A DNA stretch of 64,000 nucleotides, taken from contig MBFK01000187.1 in assembly GCA_001704765.1 (NCBI GenBank), positions 1 to 64,000 of the forward strand, written 5' to 3'. Below are positions 18,567 through 27,135 of this stretch, in pieces. How positions within the stretch are numbered: the first letter of the stretch is position 1; every line of letters starts with the position of its first letter. The translations under genes and the position numbers were made by a program. The notes beneath the pieces were generated by a model. The model made no database searches. It was not told the origin of the DNA and was given only the letters and a program-made list of their open reading frames with translations. Source of the stretch: Sinorhizobium shofinae (GTDB lineage: Bacteria; Pseudomonadota; Alphaproteobacteria; Rhizobiales; Rhizobiaceae).

Positions 18567-19640
18567 CTATCTCGTATTGGCGCGCCAATCGGCGTATTTC
18601 GGGCTTTCCGGCCCGATTGGAAGCGATATTTCCCGCCCCGTATCCGCCGACTGATAGATCGCCGTCACCAGTTCCAGTGCCCGCCGCGCGTCCTTCGTCG
18701 TCACCGGCAGCGGGGCCGCGCCGTTCAAGTGGGCGTGGAAATGGGCCATCTGGGTCGTGAAGCGCGGCGAAACCGGCTGCCAATTGCCAATGACCTCGCC
18801 AATCTGCGCCTGGACCGCCTCGTTGGCTGCGATGATCTTCCAGGGGTCTTTGCCTGGCGTGTAGGGTTCGTGGCTGCTTTCGAAGGTGACATTCTCGAAA
18901 TGCAACCGAAGGCGGCTGATCTGCTCCTGCGAGCCGAGCGTGCAGGAGAGCGACACGAAGGCGCCATTCTGCATGAGCAGGCTGGCGGAGGCGCAGTCCT
19001 CGACCTCGATATCGTTAACCCGTGTCGCGACGCGGCCGAACACCTTTGCAACGGGACCGAGGAGATGCAGCAGCATGTCGTGCAGGTGGAGGGCGTGGGT
19101 GACCAGCACGCCGCCAAGCTCGGTCGCCCATTTGCCGCGCCAGGGGACGGAATAATACTCCGGCTTGCGCAGCCAGAAGGTCTCGACCGATCCGACATAG
19201 GGCTTGCCGGCAATGCCAGCCTCGATGATCCGCTTCGCCTTTTCGATGCCGTCGCCGTAGCGATACTGAAAGATCGGCATCAAGACGCCCTTGGCGCTTT
19301 TCTCGGCTTCGATGATCTTGTCGACGCTGGCGAGCGAACCGGTCAGCGGCTTTTCGCAGATCACGTGCTTGCCGGCGGCAAGGGCCGCGATCACCTGCTC
19401 GAGGTGAATGCCGGGCGGTGTGCAGATGTCGATGATGTCGATGCTTTCGTCGGCAAGCACTTCGTCCAAGGAGGTCGTGCGCTGCTCGATGCCGAATTCG
19501 TCGCCGAACTCGTTCAGCCGCTGTTCGTTGAGATCGCAGATGGTCTTGACGCGGAATTTGTCCGGATGCGGCAGGTAGCCCTCGATCATGTGCAACCGTC
19601 CGATGCCGCAGCCTATGATGGCGACTGTCTTTACGCTCAT
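18567..19640 (-). CDS. Gfo/Idh/MocA family sugar oxidoreductase (left arm, second)
   Basis: ATG 19640 follows the stop of the previous gene by one base. The 357-residue product starts with the NAD-binding fold SVKTVAIIGCGIGRLHMI, has IDIIDICTPPGIHLEQVI, the family lysine motif HVICEKPLTGS, and YRYGDGIEKAKRIIEAGIAG then HALHLHDMLLHLLGP in the substrate domain. Enzymes of this family oxidise or reduce a hydroxyl of sugars or cyclitols with NAD(P). Coupled to the second dehydrogenase and the ABC system, it probably acts on the imported compound. The substrate is unknown. Confidence 0.87.
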   Translation of the reverse strand: MSVKTVAIIGCGIGRLHMIEGYLPHPDKFRVKTICDLNEQRLNEFGDEFGIEQRTTSLDEVLADESIDIIDICTPPGIHLEQVIAALAAGKHVICEKPLTGSLASVDKIIEAEKSAKGVLMPIFQYRYGDGIEKAKRIIEAGIAGKPYVGSVETFWLRKPEYYSVPWRGKWATELGGVLVTHALHLHDMLLHLLGPVAKVFGRVATRVNDIEVEDCASASLLMQNGAFVSLSCTLGSQEQISRLRLHFENVTFESSHEPYTPGKDPWKIIAANEAVQAQIGEVIGNWQPVSPRFTTQMAHFHAHLNGAAPLPVTTKDARRALELVTAIYQSADTGREISLPIGPESPKYADWRANTR

Positions 19641-19641
19641 G

Positions 19642-20658
19642 TCAGTTTTTTTCCCGGTTCTGTTCGGCGATCGCCTGAGCGCGAAGCGCCAGTTCCATGG
19701 CCTTGAAGCAGCGCTCCTGCGGCATGGCGGTTTCGGTTCTGTCGCGGATGTCGTCGAGGAGCTGCCGGCCGAAGGGCAGTTCGACGGCCGAGCAATCGAT
19801 GTGCTCGACGCCGTTGCGCTCGGCGAGGAAGAGGTGGTTGCCCCCACCGCGGCCGGCAAGATCGACGGTCTTTCGCACCTCGATTGTACCGATCGTGCCG
19901 ACGATGAAGAGCCGGCCGTCGCCCCAGGTCGGCATGCCGTCCGGGGTCAGCCAGTTCACATGGATCGTGCCGGTGGCTTGGGCCGTCGAAAGGTGGATGT
20001 TGCCGGTATCCTGCAGCTCCGGCCTGTCCGGCACGCTTCTGTTGTCGACGCTCGCCGAAATAATGATCGCGTCGCTGGCACCGGTGAAGAACAGGAACTG
20101 CTCGCATTGATGCGAAGCGATGTCGACGAGGATGCCGCCGTAATCGGAGCGGCGGAAGAACCAGTCGGGGCGGGTCTCCTTACGCAGCCGATGCGGCCCT
20201 AGGCCGACAAGGTGCACGACCTCGCCGATCGCGCCGGCGGCGACGAGCTCGCCCGCCTTGACCGTCGCAGGGCTTTCGAAATGCTCCGAATAGAGGATCG
20301 AGAAGATTCGTCCGGTCTCGGCCTGGATCCGGCGGACTTTCGCGAGCTGGTCGAGGCTCGTCATTCCCGGCTTGTCGACGAGCACGTCCTTGCCGTGCTG
20401 CATGGCGCGGATCGCCAGTTCCGCCCGCTCGGCTGAGACCGCGGCCGAGGTGATCAAGCCGACGCTCTCGTCCTCGAGGATTTGCTCGAGCGTCGCGATG
20501 CGCGGCACATCCTTGTAGACGCCCGCAAACTCCGCGGCGAGCGCATCGTCCGGCTCGTGGAAGCCGACGAGGCGGGCGCCTGCCCGGATGAGGCAATTCA
20601 CCTGGCCGTAGATGTGATTGTGGTTGAGGCCGACGGCGGCGAAACGCAAATCGGTCAT
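19642..20658 (-). CDS. Gfo/Idh/MocA family oxidoreductase (left arm, first)
   Basis: The 338-residue product has an N-terminal Rossmann domain of diverged form (FAAVGLNHNHIYGQVNCLI, lacking the full GxGxxG), the EKP-position motif as VDKPGMTSLDQLAKV, and a C-terminal substrate domain with YGGILVDIASHQCEQFLFF. The Lys is present in DKP, so catalysis is plausible. Divergence of the nucleotide loop sets it apart from its three relatives here. It is translationally coupled (1-base gap) to the next dehydrogenase and sits 22 bases after the permease gene; together they form the enzymatic part of the left arm. Confidence 0.83.
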   Translation of the reverse strand: MTDLRFAAVGLNHNHIYGQVNCLIRAGARLVGFHEPDDALAAEFAGVYKDVPRIATLEQILEDESVGLITSAAVSAERAELAIRAMQHGKDVLVDKPGMTSLDQLAKVRRIQAETGRIFSILYSEHFESPATVKAGELVAAGAIGEVVHLVGLGPHRLRKETRPDWFFRRSDYGGILVDIASHQCEQFLFFTGASDAIIISASVDNRSVPDRPELQDTGNIHLSTAQATGTIHVNWLTPDGMPTWGDGRLFIVGTIGTIEVRKTVDLAGRGGGNHLFLAERNGVEHIDCSAVELPFGRQLLDDIRDRTETAMPQERCFKAMELALRAQAIAEQNREKN

Positions 20659-20680
20659 GATGATCTTTGAACTCCGTCGG

Positions 20681-21568
20681 TCAGCGTTTCATGCCGGTGG
20701 TGGCGATGCCTTCGATCAGCAGGCGCTGGAAGAACAGGAAGAAGAAGAACACCGGCACGAGTGACAGCGTCGACATGGCGAAGAGGCCGCCCCAGTCGGA
20801 GGTGCTGCTCGAGTCGACGAAGGTTCTGAGCCCGAGTTGGATCGTGTAGGTGTTCATGTCGTTGAGGTAGATCAGCGGCCCGAAGAAATCGTCCCAGGTC
20901 CAGATGAAGGAGAAGATTGCGGCCGTCGCCAGAACGGGCAGCGAAAGCGGCAGCATGATCTTCCAGTAGATGCGCCAGGGGCCGCAGCCGTCCATCATCG
21001 CCGCCTCGTCGAGCTCGCGCGGAATGCCGCGGAAGAACTGCACCATCAGGAAGATGAAGAAGGCGTCGCTCGCCAGGAATTTCGGCACGACCAGCGGCAG
21101 GATGGTGTTCACCCAGCCGAGATCGAGAAAGAGGACGTATTGCGGGATCAGCGTGACGTGATAGGGGATCATCATGGTCCCGAGCATCATCGCGAACCAG
21201 AAGTTGCGGCCGGCGAAGCGAAGCCGCGCAAAGGCGTAAGCCGCGAGCGAGCAGGCGGTGACATTGCCGATCACCGTCAGGCCCGCGATGACGAGCGAGT
21301 TCCAGGAGAACCGCCCGAAGCTGACGTCGAGCCCGAACCAGCCGCGCACATAGGAGGAAAGATCCACCGACGAAGGCCATAGCGTCGTCGAGGAGAAGAT
21401 CTCGTCCTCCGGCCGGACCGATGCCGAGACCATCCACAGGAGCGGATAGAGCATGGCGAAGGAGGCGGCGATCAGTGCCGCATGGATGAAAACGGAACCG
21501 AAGGGGCTGCGGCGACTGGCCATCGGCGGAGGCGGTGCGGTGATCGAGCTCATGGTCGCATCAGTCAT
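20681..21568 (-). CDS. Sugar ABC transporter permease, MalG type
   Basis: The 295-residue product shows six transmembrane segments, the first near residues 28-50 and the last near 265-285. The cytoplasmic EAA loop reads ELDEAAMMDGCGPWRIYWKI then MLPLSLP, as in MalG-type (CUT1) subunits. A typical MalG C-terminus (LLIEGIATTGMKR) closes it. It overlaps the end of the upstream permease gene by 8 bases, so the two are translationally coupled. It forms the membrane channel with that permease and the ATPase at 17374-18453. Confidence 0.92.
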   Translation of the reverse strand: MTDATMSSITAPPPPMASRRSPFGSVFIHAALIAASFAMLYPLLWMVSASVRPEDEIFSSTTLWPSSVDLSSYVRGWFGLDVSFGRFSWNSLVIAGLTVIGNVTACSLAAYAFARLRFAGRNFWFAMMLGTMMIPYHVTLIPQYVLFLDLGWVNTILPLVVPKFLASDAFFIFLMVQFFRGIPRELDEAAMMDGCGPWRIYWKIMLPLSLPVLATAAIFSFIWTWDDFFGPLIYLNDMNTYTIQLGLRTFVDSSSTSDWGGLFAMSTLSLVPVFFFFLFFQRLLIEGIATTGMKR

Positions 21569-22517
21569 CGTAGTGCACCCAGTAACGAGAGGTCAGGAAC
21601 GAGAAGGCCGTGAACAGCCCGATGATCAGCACGAGAATCCAGGCGAGCGCCGAGGCATAGCCCATGCGGAAGTTCCCGAAGGCTTCCTGATAGAGATAGA
21701 GCGTGTAGAACAGCGTCGAGTTGATCGGCCCGCCGGTGCCGCCGGAGATGATGAAGGCGGGGGTGAAGGCCTTGAAGGCCTCGATCGTCTGCACCACCGC
21801 ATTGAAGAAGATGACCGGGGTCAGCAGCGGCAGGGTGATCTTGTAGAACTGCCGGAACTTGGATGCCCCGTCGAGGCTCGCCGCCTCGTACATGTCGGTC
21901 GGGATCTGGCGAAGGCCGGCGAGGAAGATGATCATCGGCGAACCGAACTGCCAGACGCTCAGGACGACCAGCGTCCAGATCGAATAGTCCGGATGCGAGA
22001 TCCAGCTCGGGCCCTCGATGCCGATTTGGGCGAGCAGGCTGTTGATCAGGCCGTCGCCGGCAAAGAGCTGCCGCCAGAGCACGGCGATCGCCACGCTGCC
22101 GCCGAGCAGCGACGGCAGGTAGAAGATGGCGCGATAGATGGTGAGGCCCTTGACGCCGCGATCGAGAAGGATGGCGACGAGTAGCGCGAAGGCGAGCTTG
22201 AAGGGGACCGACAACACAACATAGAGAAACGTCACCTTGAGCGAGGCGGCAAATTTCGGATCGGCCGTCGCGATGCGGACGTAATTGGCTGCCCCGACCC
22301 ACTCCGGAGAGCGGATCAGGTCGAAGCTGGTGAAGGACAGATAGAGCGAGGCGACGGCAGGTCCGAGCGTCAGCCCGAAGAAGCCGACGAGCCACGGCAA
22401 CAGGAACATGTAGCCGGCGCCGTGTTTCGTCCAGATGGCGGCTAAGCGGCCCTGGGCGGCGGGGCGCGTCTTGGCGCCCGCACCGACAGCTATGGCGGAA
22501 TCCTGCACGGCAGCCAT
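21561..22517 (-). CDS. Sugar ABC transporter permease, MalF type
   Basis: The 318-residue product has six transmembrane helices, beginning near residues 35-60 (YMFLLPWLVGFFGLTLGPAV), and the EAA loop MYEAASLDGASKFRQFYKI then TLPLLTP. The conserved MalF N-terminal signature 'FLLPWL' is present. It follows the binding-protein gene by 4 bases and overlaps the MalG-type gene by 8. It is the second half of the channel for the CUT1-type importer of this cluster. Confidence 0.92.
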   Translation of the reverse strand: MAAVQDSAIAVGAGAKTRPAAQGRLAAIWTKHGAGYMFLLPWLVGFFGLTLGPAVASLYLSFTSFDLIRSPEWVGAANYVRIATADPKFAASLKVTFLYVVLSVPFKLAFALLVAILLDRGVKGLTIYRAIFYLPSLLGGSVAIAVLWRQLFAGDGLINSLLAQIGIEGPSWISHPDYSIWTLVVLSVWQFGSPMIIFLAGLRQIPTDMYEAASLDGASKFRQFYKITLPLLTPVIFFNAVVQTIEAFKAFTPAFIISGGTGGPINSTLFYTLYLYQEAFGNFRMGYASALAWILVLIIGLFTAFSFLTSRYWVHYDD

Positions 22518-22521
22518 ACCT

Positions 22522-23808
22522 CTAGCCTCGCGACAGAATCTGAGAGACCTCGCTCACCAGCGTTTCGCCGCCCTGCTTCGCGTCGAGCTGGCCGAAAGCC
22601 ACCTGTTCCGCGACAGTGCGCAGCGCAAGCTCAGCCTCGCCGGCACCAGAGGGCGGGGGCGGCGGCAGGTCGCCGGCGAGCGGGCCAAGACCGGAGACGT
22701 AGTCGAGTGCGGCGCGGCCGAGCTCGTCGAGCGTCGGTGCCAGTGCCTCGCGCACGGCCTTCGATTCCGGCACACCGCGCTCGACGCCGAGGATTTCGGC
22801 GGCCTTGGGGTCCGTGACGAAGAAGTTGACGTATTTGGCACCGAGCTCCGGATCATTCGTCTGTGCCGAGACCGAGAAGAACATTGACGGCTTGCGGTAG
22901 TGGCCGCCCTTGGCATCCTTGCCGACCAGCGGATGGGTCCTGAGCGCCAGCTTGTCCTTGTTGATGCCCTGATAGGCGACCAGCTGGTTGGAGTGGGCGT
23001 AGGATGTTGCCGCCTTTCCGAGTGACAACGGGCTCGTCTCGACATTGAATTGGTCGAGCGCCTGGATATCCGGCGGCACGCACGCCTTGGCCTCGCGCAT
23101 CCCTGACCACATGGTGAACCATTCGGCCGCGTCGTTCGCGTCGTAGGCGATCTTGCCTTCGGCGGTGAAAAGCGCCTTGCCGCGCTGACGAAGCCAGTTT
23201 TCGAGAAGCGGCTCGACGCCGCTACCGTCCGCCAGGCCGTAGAAACCCTTGCGCTTGCCGGCCTTGGTGATCTCGGCGCCAATCCGGGCCATATCCTCCC
23301 AGGTGGTCGAGGGTGTCGGCAGCTCGATGCCGGCTTCCTCGAAGGCCGCCACATTGACCATCATCGTTGCCGAATTCGCGCCGAGGCTGATGCCGTAGAG
23401 CTTGCCGTCGACGCTGCCGCCCTCGATCTGCACCTGGTCGAAATCCTCGACCTTCAGCACGGAGCCGAGATAATCGTTGAGGGGTGCAAGTGCGCCGCGC
23501 CGCGCATATTCGACGATGTAGCGATAGTCCATCTGGATGATGTCCGGCGCGTTGCGGCCGGCGACCTGGGTCGCAAGGCGCGGCCAGTAATCGCTCCAGC
23601 CGAGGAACTCGCCGTTGATCGCGACCCCGGGATTTTCCGATTGAAAGAGCTGGTTGACCTTGTTGGTGCGGTCGGCGCGGGCCTGGGAGCCCCACCAGAG
23701 CAGCCGTAGTCGCGCTTCCTGGGAAAGCGCGCTCGATGCCAGCACGGAATATGAAAGAAGTGCCGCCCCACCGGCGAGCACGTTGCGTCTGGTCATGCGC
23801 ATTGTCAT
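22522..23808 (-). CDS. Sugar ABC transporter substrate-binding protein (CUT1 type)
   Basis: ATG 23808 is chosen because GGAGGAGG lies just upstream and the product then begins with an export signal (MTMRMTRRNVLAGGAALLSY, Ser/Ala-rich cleavage region ending SALSQEA); the RR near the start leaves Tat export possible. The 428-residue protein follows the extracellular solute-binding family 1 fold: LLWWGSQARADRTNKVNQLF, APDIIQMDYRYIVEYAR, YGISLGANSATMMVN. A Pro-rich stretch (GDLPPPPPSGAG) near the end is unusual. It is first gene of the left arm and should capture the sugar in the periplasm. Confidence 0.92.
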   Translation of the reverse strand: MTMRMTRRNVLAGGAALLSYSVLASSALSQEARLRLLWWGSQARADRTNKVNQLFQSENPGVAINGEFLGWSDYWPRLATQVAGRNAPDIIQMDYRYIVEYARRGALAPLNDYLGSVLKVEDFDQVQIEGGSVDGKLYGISLGANSATMMVNVAAFEEAGIELPTPSTTWEDMARIGAEITKAGKRKGFYGLADGSGVEPLLENWLRQRGKALFTAEGKIAYDANDAAEWFTMWSGMREAKACVPPDIQALDQFNVETSPLSLGKAATSYAHSNQLVAYQGINKDKLALRTHPLVGKDAKGGHYRKPSMFFSVSAQTNDPELGAKYVNFFVTDPKAAEILGVERGVPESKAVREALAPTLDELGRAALDYVSGLGPLAGDLPPPPPSGAGEAELALRTVAEQVAFGQLDAKQGGETLVSEVSQILSRG

Positions 23809-23870
23809 CTGTTCCTCCTCCCTTCGGAACGCCTCCACAACGTTCCGTGATGTAGTCCTCTTGCAACAAA

Positions 23871-23885
23871 TAACTATTTGGTTAC
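23871..23885. promoter_or_regulatory. Putative TetR operator, left-arm site
   Basis: TAACTATTTGGTTAC matches the right-arm site at 24744-24758 (TAACCGTTTAGTTAC) at 12 of 15 positions; shared pattern TAACYRTTTRGTTAC. The arms TAAC/GTTA make it an inverted repeat. It lies 63 bases before the start of the binding-protein gene, in the right place to control the left arm. Confidence 0.65.
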
Positions 23886-23941
23886 AAATTATGGACAAGC
23901 AATGGGCCTGTCAAGCAGTTGTGTGCGAAGGTGTCATTATC

Positions 23942-23960
23942 TTGTAAGATTTTTTTACAA
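23942..23960. promoter_or_regulatory. TTGTAA-N7-TTACAA inverted repeat upstream of the TetR gene
   Basis: A perfect 6-bp inverted repeat (TTGTAA at 23942-23947, TTACAA at 23955-23960) lies about 50 bases before the TetR start. Its GTAA/TTAC half-sites resemble those of the two matched operators but the spacing and centre differ, so it may be a weaker autoregulatory site. Confidence 0.4.
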
Positions 23961-24007
23961 ATTCGCATCGATTGCCGGTGTTGGCAAGTGGTGCCGGAGG
24001 TGGCGGA

Positions 24008-24688
24008 ATGGACAAGGTGCAGGCGGACGCGAAGGCTAGGAGAGCGGGCAATGGAGGACGGGCGGAACGGGCCGCGCAGCGCGACCCGGAGCGCACGCGT
24101 GCCTCGATCCTTGCCGCCGCGACGGTCGAGTTCGCGGAGAACGGCATCGGCGGAGCGCGGGTCGATGCGATCGCCGAGCGGGCCGGCACCAACAAGCGGA
24201 TGCTCTACCACTATTTCGGCGATAAGGAGCAACTCTACCTTGCCGTTCTCGAGGAGGCCTATATCGGCATTCGAACGGCTGAAAAATCTCTTAATCTCAG
24301 TGATTTGGCGCCTGAACAGGGGGTGGCGGAACTGGCCATGTTTACGTGGAAGTACTTCCTCGAGCACCCGGAGTTCCTAAGCCTCCTCGGCACCGAGAAC
24401 CTGCATCGGGCCCGTTGGCTGCGCCAGTCGACACGGCTCAAGGAACTGCATTCGCATTTCATCGACAAGCTCGCGGATCTGCTCGATCGCGGCAAGGCGA
24501 AGGGCCTGTTCCGCGTCGATGTCGACCCGTTGAACGTCTATCTGACGATCGCCGCACTCGGCTATTTCTACCTCTCCAACCAGCACACGCTGACGACGAT
24601 TTTCGGTCGCGACCTCATGGAAGAGGCCAGTCTCGAGGCCTGGAAGCGTCACATCGTCCAGGTCACTTTGGCCTCCATTCGCCGCTGA
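24008..24688 (+). CDS. TetR/AcrR family regulator of the catabolic cluster
   Basis: ATG 24008 has GGAGG (23996-24000) 7 bases upstream, preferred over an earlier ATG at 23972. The 226-residue product carries an N-terminal basic/Arg-rich tail, then a TetR helix-turn-helix (TRASILAAATVEFAENGIGG, then AERAGTNKRMLYHYFGDKEQ) and a C-terminal helical ligand domain resembling the RutR-type C-terminal domain (YFLEHPEFLSLLGTENLHRA). It sits between two divergent catabolic arms whose upstream regions share an operator-like sequence, so it is probably the cluster's repressor, with a pathway sugar or intermediate as inducer. Confidence 0.9.
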   Translation: MDKVQADAKARRAGNGGRAERAAQRDPERTRASILAAATVEFAENGIGGARVDAIAERAGTNKRMLYHYFGDKEQLYLAVLEEAYIGIRTAEKSLNLSDLAPEQGVAELAMFTWKYFLEHPEFLSLLGTENLHRARWLRQSTRLKELHSHFIDKLADLLDRGKAKGLFRVDVDPLNVYLTIAALGYFYLSNQHTLTTIFGRDLMEEASLEAWKRHIVQVTLASIRR

Positions 24689-24743
24689 ATCGCTGACATG
24701 TCGTTTTTAATGTTGACAAGTTGGATTCTTCTCTGTCACAAAG

Positions 24744-24758
24744 TAACCGTTTAGTTAC
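24744..24758. promoter_or_regulatory. Putative TetR operator, right-arm site
   Basis: TAACCGTTTAGTTAC, embedded in the perfect palindrome AGTAAC-CGTTTA-GTTACT, matches the left-arm site at 23871-23885. A TTGACA -35 candidate at 24713-24718 lies 25 bases upstream, so a bound repressor would cover the start-site region of the right arm. Confidence 0.65.
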
Positions 24759-24810
24759 TGGCTTGGGAGGGCTGATCCACTCCCGCAAGGCTCGTCAGGG
24801 AGGAGATCGC

Positions 24811-25959
24811 ATGCCACGTTTGGGGATCATTTTGCACGGCGTCACAGGCCGGATGGGCTACAACCAACACCTGGTGCGCTCGATATTGGCCATTCGCGAC
24901 CAGGGCGGGATCACGCTCAGATCCGGCGAACGGCTGGAAATCGATCCGATCATCGTCGGGCGCAGCCGCGAAAAAATGGAGCAACTGGCGAAGCGCCACA
25001 ATATTGCTCGCTGGTCGACCGACCTCGACGCCGCCCTTGCGGATCCCCAGGATCAGATCTTCTTCGATGCCGGCACGACGCTGATGCGCGCCGATCTGAT
25101 CGGCAGGGCCTTGGATGCCGGCAAGCATGTCTATTGCGAGAAGCCGATCTCCGATGATCTGATGACCGCCGTCAAGCTGGCCCGAAAGGCGCGCGCCTCG
25201 GGACTGAAGCACGGCGTGGTGCAGGACAAATTGTTCCTGCCCGGCCTGCGCAAGCTGGCGCTGCTCAAGGATTCCGGCTTCTTCGGAAAGATCCTCTCGG
25301 TGCGCGGCGAGTTCGGCTATTGGGTTTTCGAAGGCGATTGGGGCGTTCCCGCCCAGCGTCCGTCGTGGAACTACCGCAAGCAGGACGGCGGCGGCATCAT
25401 TCTCGATATGCTTTGCCACTGGCGCTACGTGCTCGACAATCTCTTCGGCGAAGTTCGTGCCGTCTCCTGCCTTGGCGCCACCCATATACCGACGCGCGTC
25501 GATGAGCAGGGCCGGACCTATGCTTGCGACACGGACGATGCGGCCTATGGGACCTTCGAACTCGAAGGCGGCGTGATCGCGCAGGTCAATTCCTCCTGGG
25601 CGGTCAGGGTGCGCCGCGACGATCTCGTTACCTTCCAGGTCGACGGGACGCATGGCTCGGCCGTTGCGGGGCTGACGAAATGCTGGACCCAGCACCGTGT
25701 CAACACGCCGAAGCCGGTCTGGAATCCAGACCAGCCGCAAACGATCGATTTCTTCAAGACCTGGGACGAGGTGCCTGACACGCAGGTCTTCGACAACGGC
25801 TTCAAGGCGCAATGGGAAATGTTTCTGCGCCATGTCGCCGAGGACGCTCCCTGGCCCTACGGGCTCGAGGCCGGTGCCAAGGGTGTGCAGCTCGCCGAGC
25901 TGGGGCTGCAGTCCTGGGCCGAGCGTCGTTGGCTCGATGTTCCCGCACTGGAGTTCTGA
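24811..25959 (+). CDS. Gfo/Idh/MocA family oxidoreductase (right arm, first)
   Basis: ATG 24811 follows GGGAGGAG. The 382-residue product begins RLGIILHGVTGRMGYNQHLV, a modified Rossmann loop (GVTGRMG) like that of dihydrodipicolinate reductases, then has HVYCEKPISDDLMTA (the family Lys) and a substrate domain with WNYRKQDGGGIILDMLCHWR and its conserved Asp/His. Predicted to oxidise a sugar or sugar derivative. It is followed after 3 bases by the DUF993 gene, so the two are coupled. The substrate is not readable from sequence. Confidence 0.87.
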   Translation: MPRLGIILHGVTGRMGYNQHLVRSILAIRDQGGITLRSGERLEIDPIIVGRSREKMEQLAKRHNIARWSTDLDAALADPQDQIFFDAGTTLMRADLIGRALDAGKHVYCEKPISDDLMTAVKLARKARASGLKHGVVQDKLFLPGLRKLALLKDSGFFGKILSVRGEFGYWVFEGDWGVPAQRPSWNYRKQDGGGIILDMLCHWRYVLDNLFGEVRAVSCLGATHIPTRVDEQGRTYACDTDDAAYGTFELEGGVIAQVNSSWAVRVRRDDLVTFQVDGTHGSAVAGLTKCWTQHRVNTPKPVWNPDQPQTIDFFKTWDEVPDTQVFDNGFKAQWEMFLRHVAEDAPWPYGLEAGAKGVQLAELGLQSWAERRWLDVPALEF

Positions 25960-25962
25960 GCC

Positions 25963-27126
25963 ATGGCGAGCATCGATCTTCCCCTCGAAGGCAGGCTTGC
26001 CCGCTACGAGCTCACCGGCCGGCCGGTTCCTTTCAAGAAGCGCGAGGCGGCGGCCTTCCCGCGGGTCGCTTTTGCAGCGGCGCATGTGGTCGCCGATCCT
26101 CTCGCCGACAACGATCCGTGGCTGACGCCGGCGATCGACTGGGAGCGAACGCTCGCCTTTCGCCACCGCCTATGGGATCTCGGCCTCGGGGTTGCCGAAG
26201 CGATGGACACCGCTCAGCGCGGCATGGGGCTTGGCTGGCCGGAGGCCCGTGAACTCATCCGCCGGGCGCTTGCCGAAGCGCGCAACCGCCCCGGCGCGCT
26301 GATAGCCTGCGGCGCCGGCACCGACCATCTGGCGCCCGGCCCGGACGTGTCGATCGATGACATCTTGAAAGCCTATGAGAGCCAGATCGAAGTGATCGAA
26401 GCCGAGAACGGGCGGATCATCCTGATGGCGAGCCGGGCGCTTGCCGCGGCCGCCAGGCGTCCAGGCGACTATATCCGCGTCTATGACCGGATTCTTTCCC
26501 AGGTGAAGGAGCCGGTGATTATCCATTGGCTCGGCGAGATGTTCGATCCGGCGCTCGAAGGCTATTGGGGCAATGCCGACCACATGGAGGCGATGAAGAC
26601 CTGCCTGGCAGTCATCAAGGCGCATGCCGCGAAGGTCGACGGCATCAAGATCTCGCTCCTTTCGAAGGAGAAGGAGATCGTCATGCGCCGGCAATTGCCG
26701 AAGGGTGTGCGCATGTATACGGGCGACGACTTCAACTATGCCGAACTCATCGCCGGCGACGAAGAAGGCCATTCGGACGCGCTTCTCGGTATTTTTGATG
26801 CGATTGCCCCTGTGGCTTCGGCCGCGCTGGAGGCGCTGGGCGAGGGGCGGAACGGCGCGTTCTTCGAATTGCTCGAGCCGACGGTGCCCCTGTCGCGCCA
26901 TATCTTCAAGGCGCCGACGCGCTTCTACAAGACGGGCGTCGTCTTCCTCGCCTATCTCAATGGATTGCAGGATCATTTCACGATGATCGGCGGTCAGCAA
27001 AGCGCCCGTTCTCTTGCACATCTTGCCGAACTCTTCCGCCTGGCGGACAGAGCCGGTGCTCTTGCCGATCCGGAGCTCGCCACGGCCCGGATGCGGCGTG
27101 TGCTTGCAGTCCATGGCGTCGCGTGA
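25963..27126 (+). CDS. DUF993 family protein, predicted class I aldolase-like TIM barrel
   Basis: The 387-residue product matches what I know of DUF993 (PF06187): PRVAFAAAHVVADPLADNDP near the start and DHMEAMKTCLAVIKAHAAKV in the middle. The segment VDGIKISLLSKEKE (Lys229) followed by GVRMYTGDDFNYAELIAGD parallels the 'GIKE...SGDD' strand-loop order of dihydrodipicolinate synthase/KDPG-type class I aldolases, where that Lys forms the Schiff base. I therefore infer an aldolase or lyase on a 2-keto acid; this is a structural analogy, not a demonstrated function. Tight spacing on both sides (3 and 9 bases) puts it in the right-arm operon. Confidence 0.8.
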   Translation: MASIDLPLEGRLARYELTGRPVPFKKREAAAFPRVAFAAAHVVADPLADNDPWLTPAIDWERTLAFRHRLWDLGLGVAEAMDTAQRGMGLGWPEARELIRRALAEARNRPGALIACGAGTDHLAPGPDVSIDDILKAYESQIEVIEAENGRIILMASRALAAAARRPGDYIRVYDRILSQVKEPVIIHWLGEMFDPALEGYWGNADHMEAMKTCLAVIKAHAAKVDGIKISLLSKEKEIVMRRQLPKGVRMYTGDDFNYAELIAGDEEGHSDALLGIFDAIAPVASAALEALGEGRNGAFFELLEPTVPLSRHIFKAPTRFYKTGVVFLAYLNGLQDHFTMIGGQQSARSLAHLAELFRLADRAGALADPELATARMRRVLAVHGVA

Positions 27127-27135
27127 GGCGCGGCC

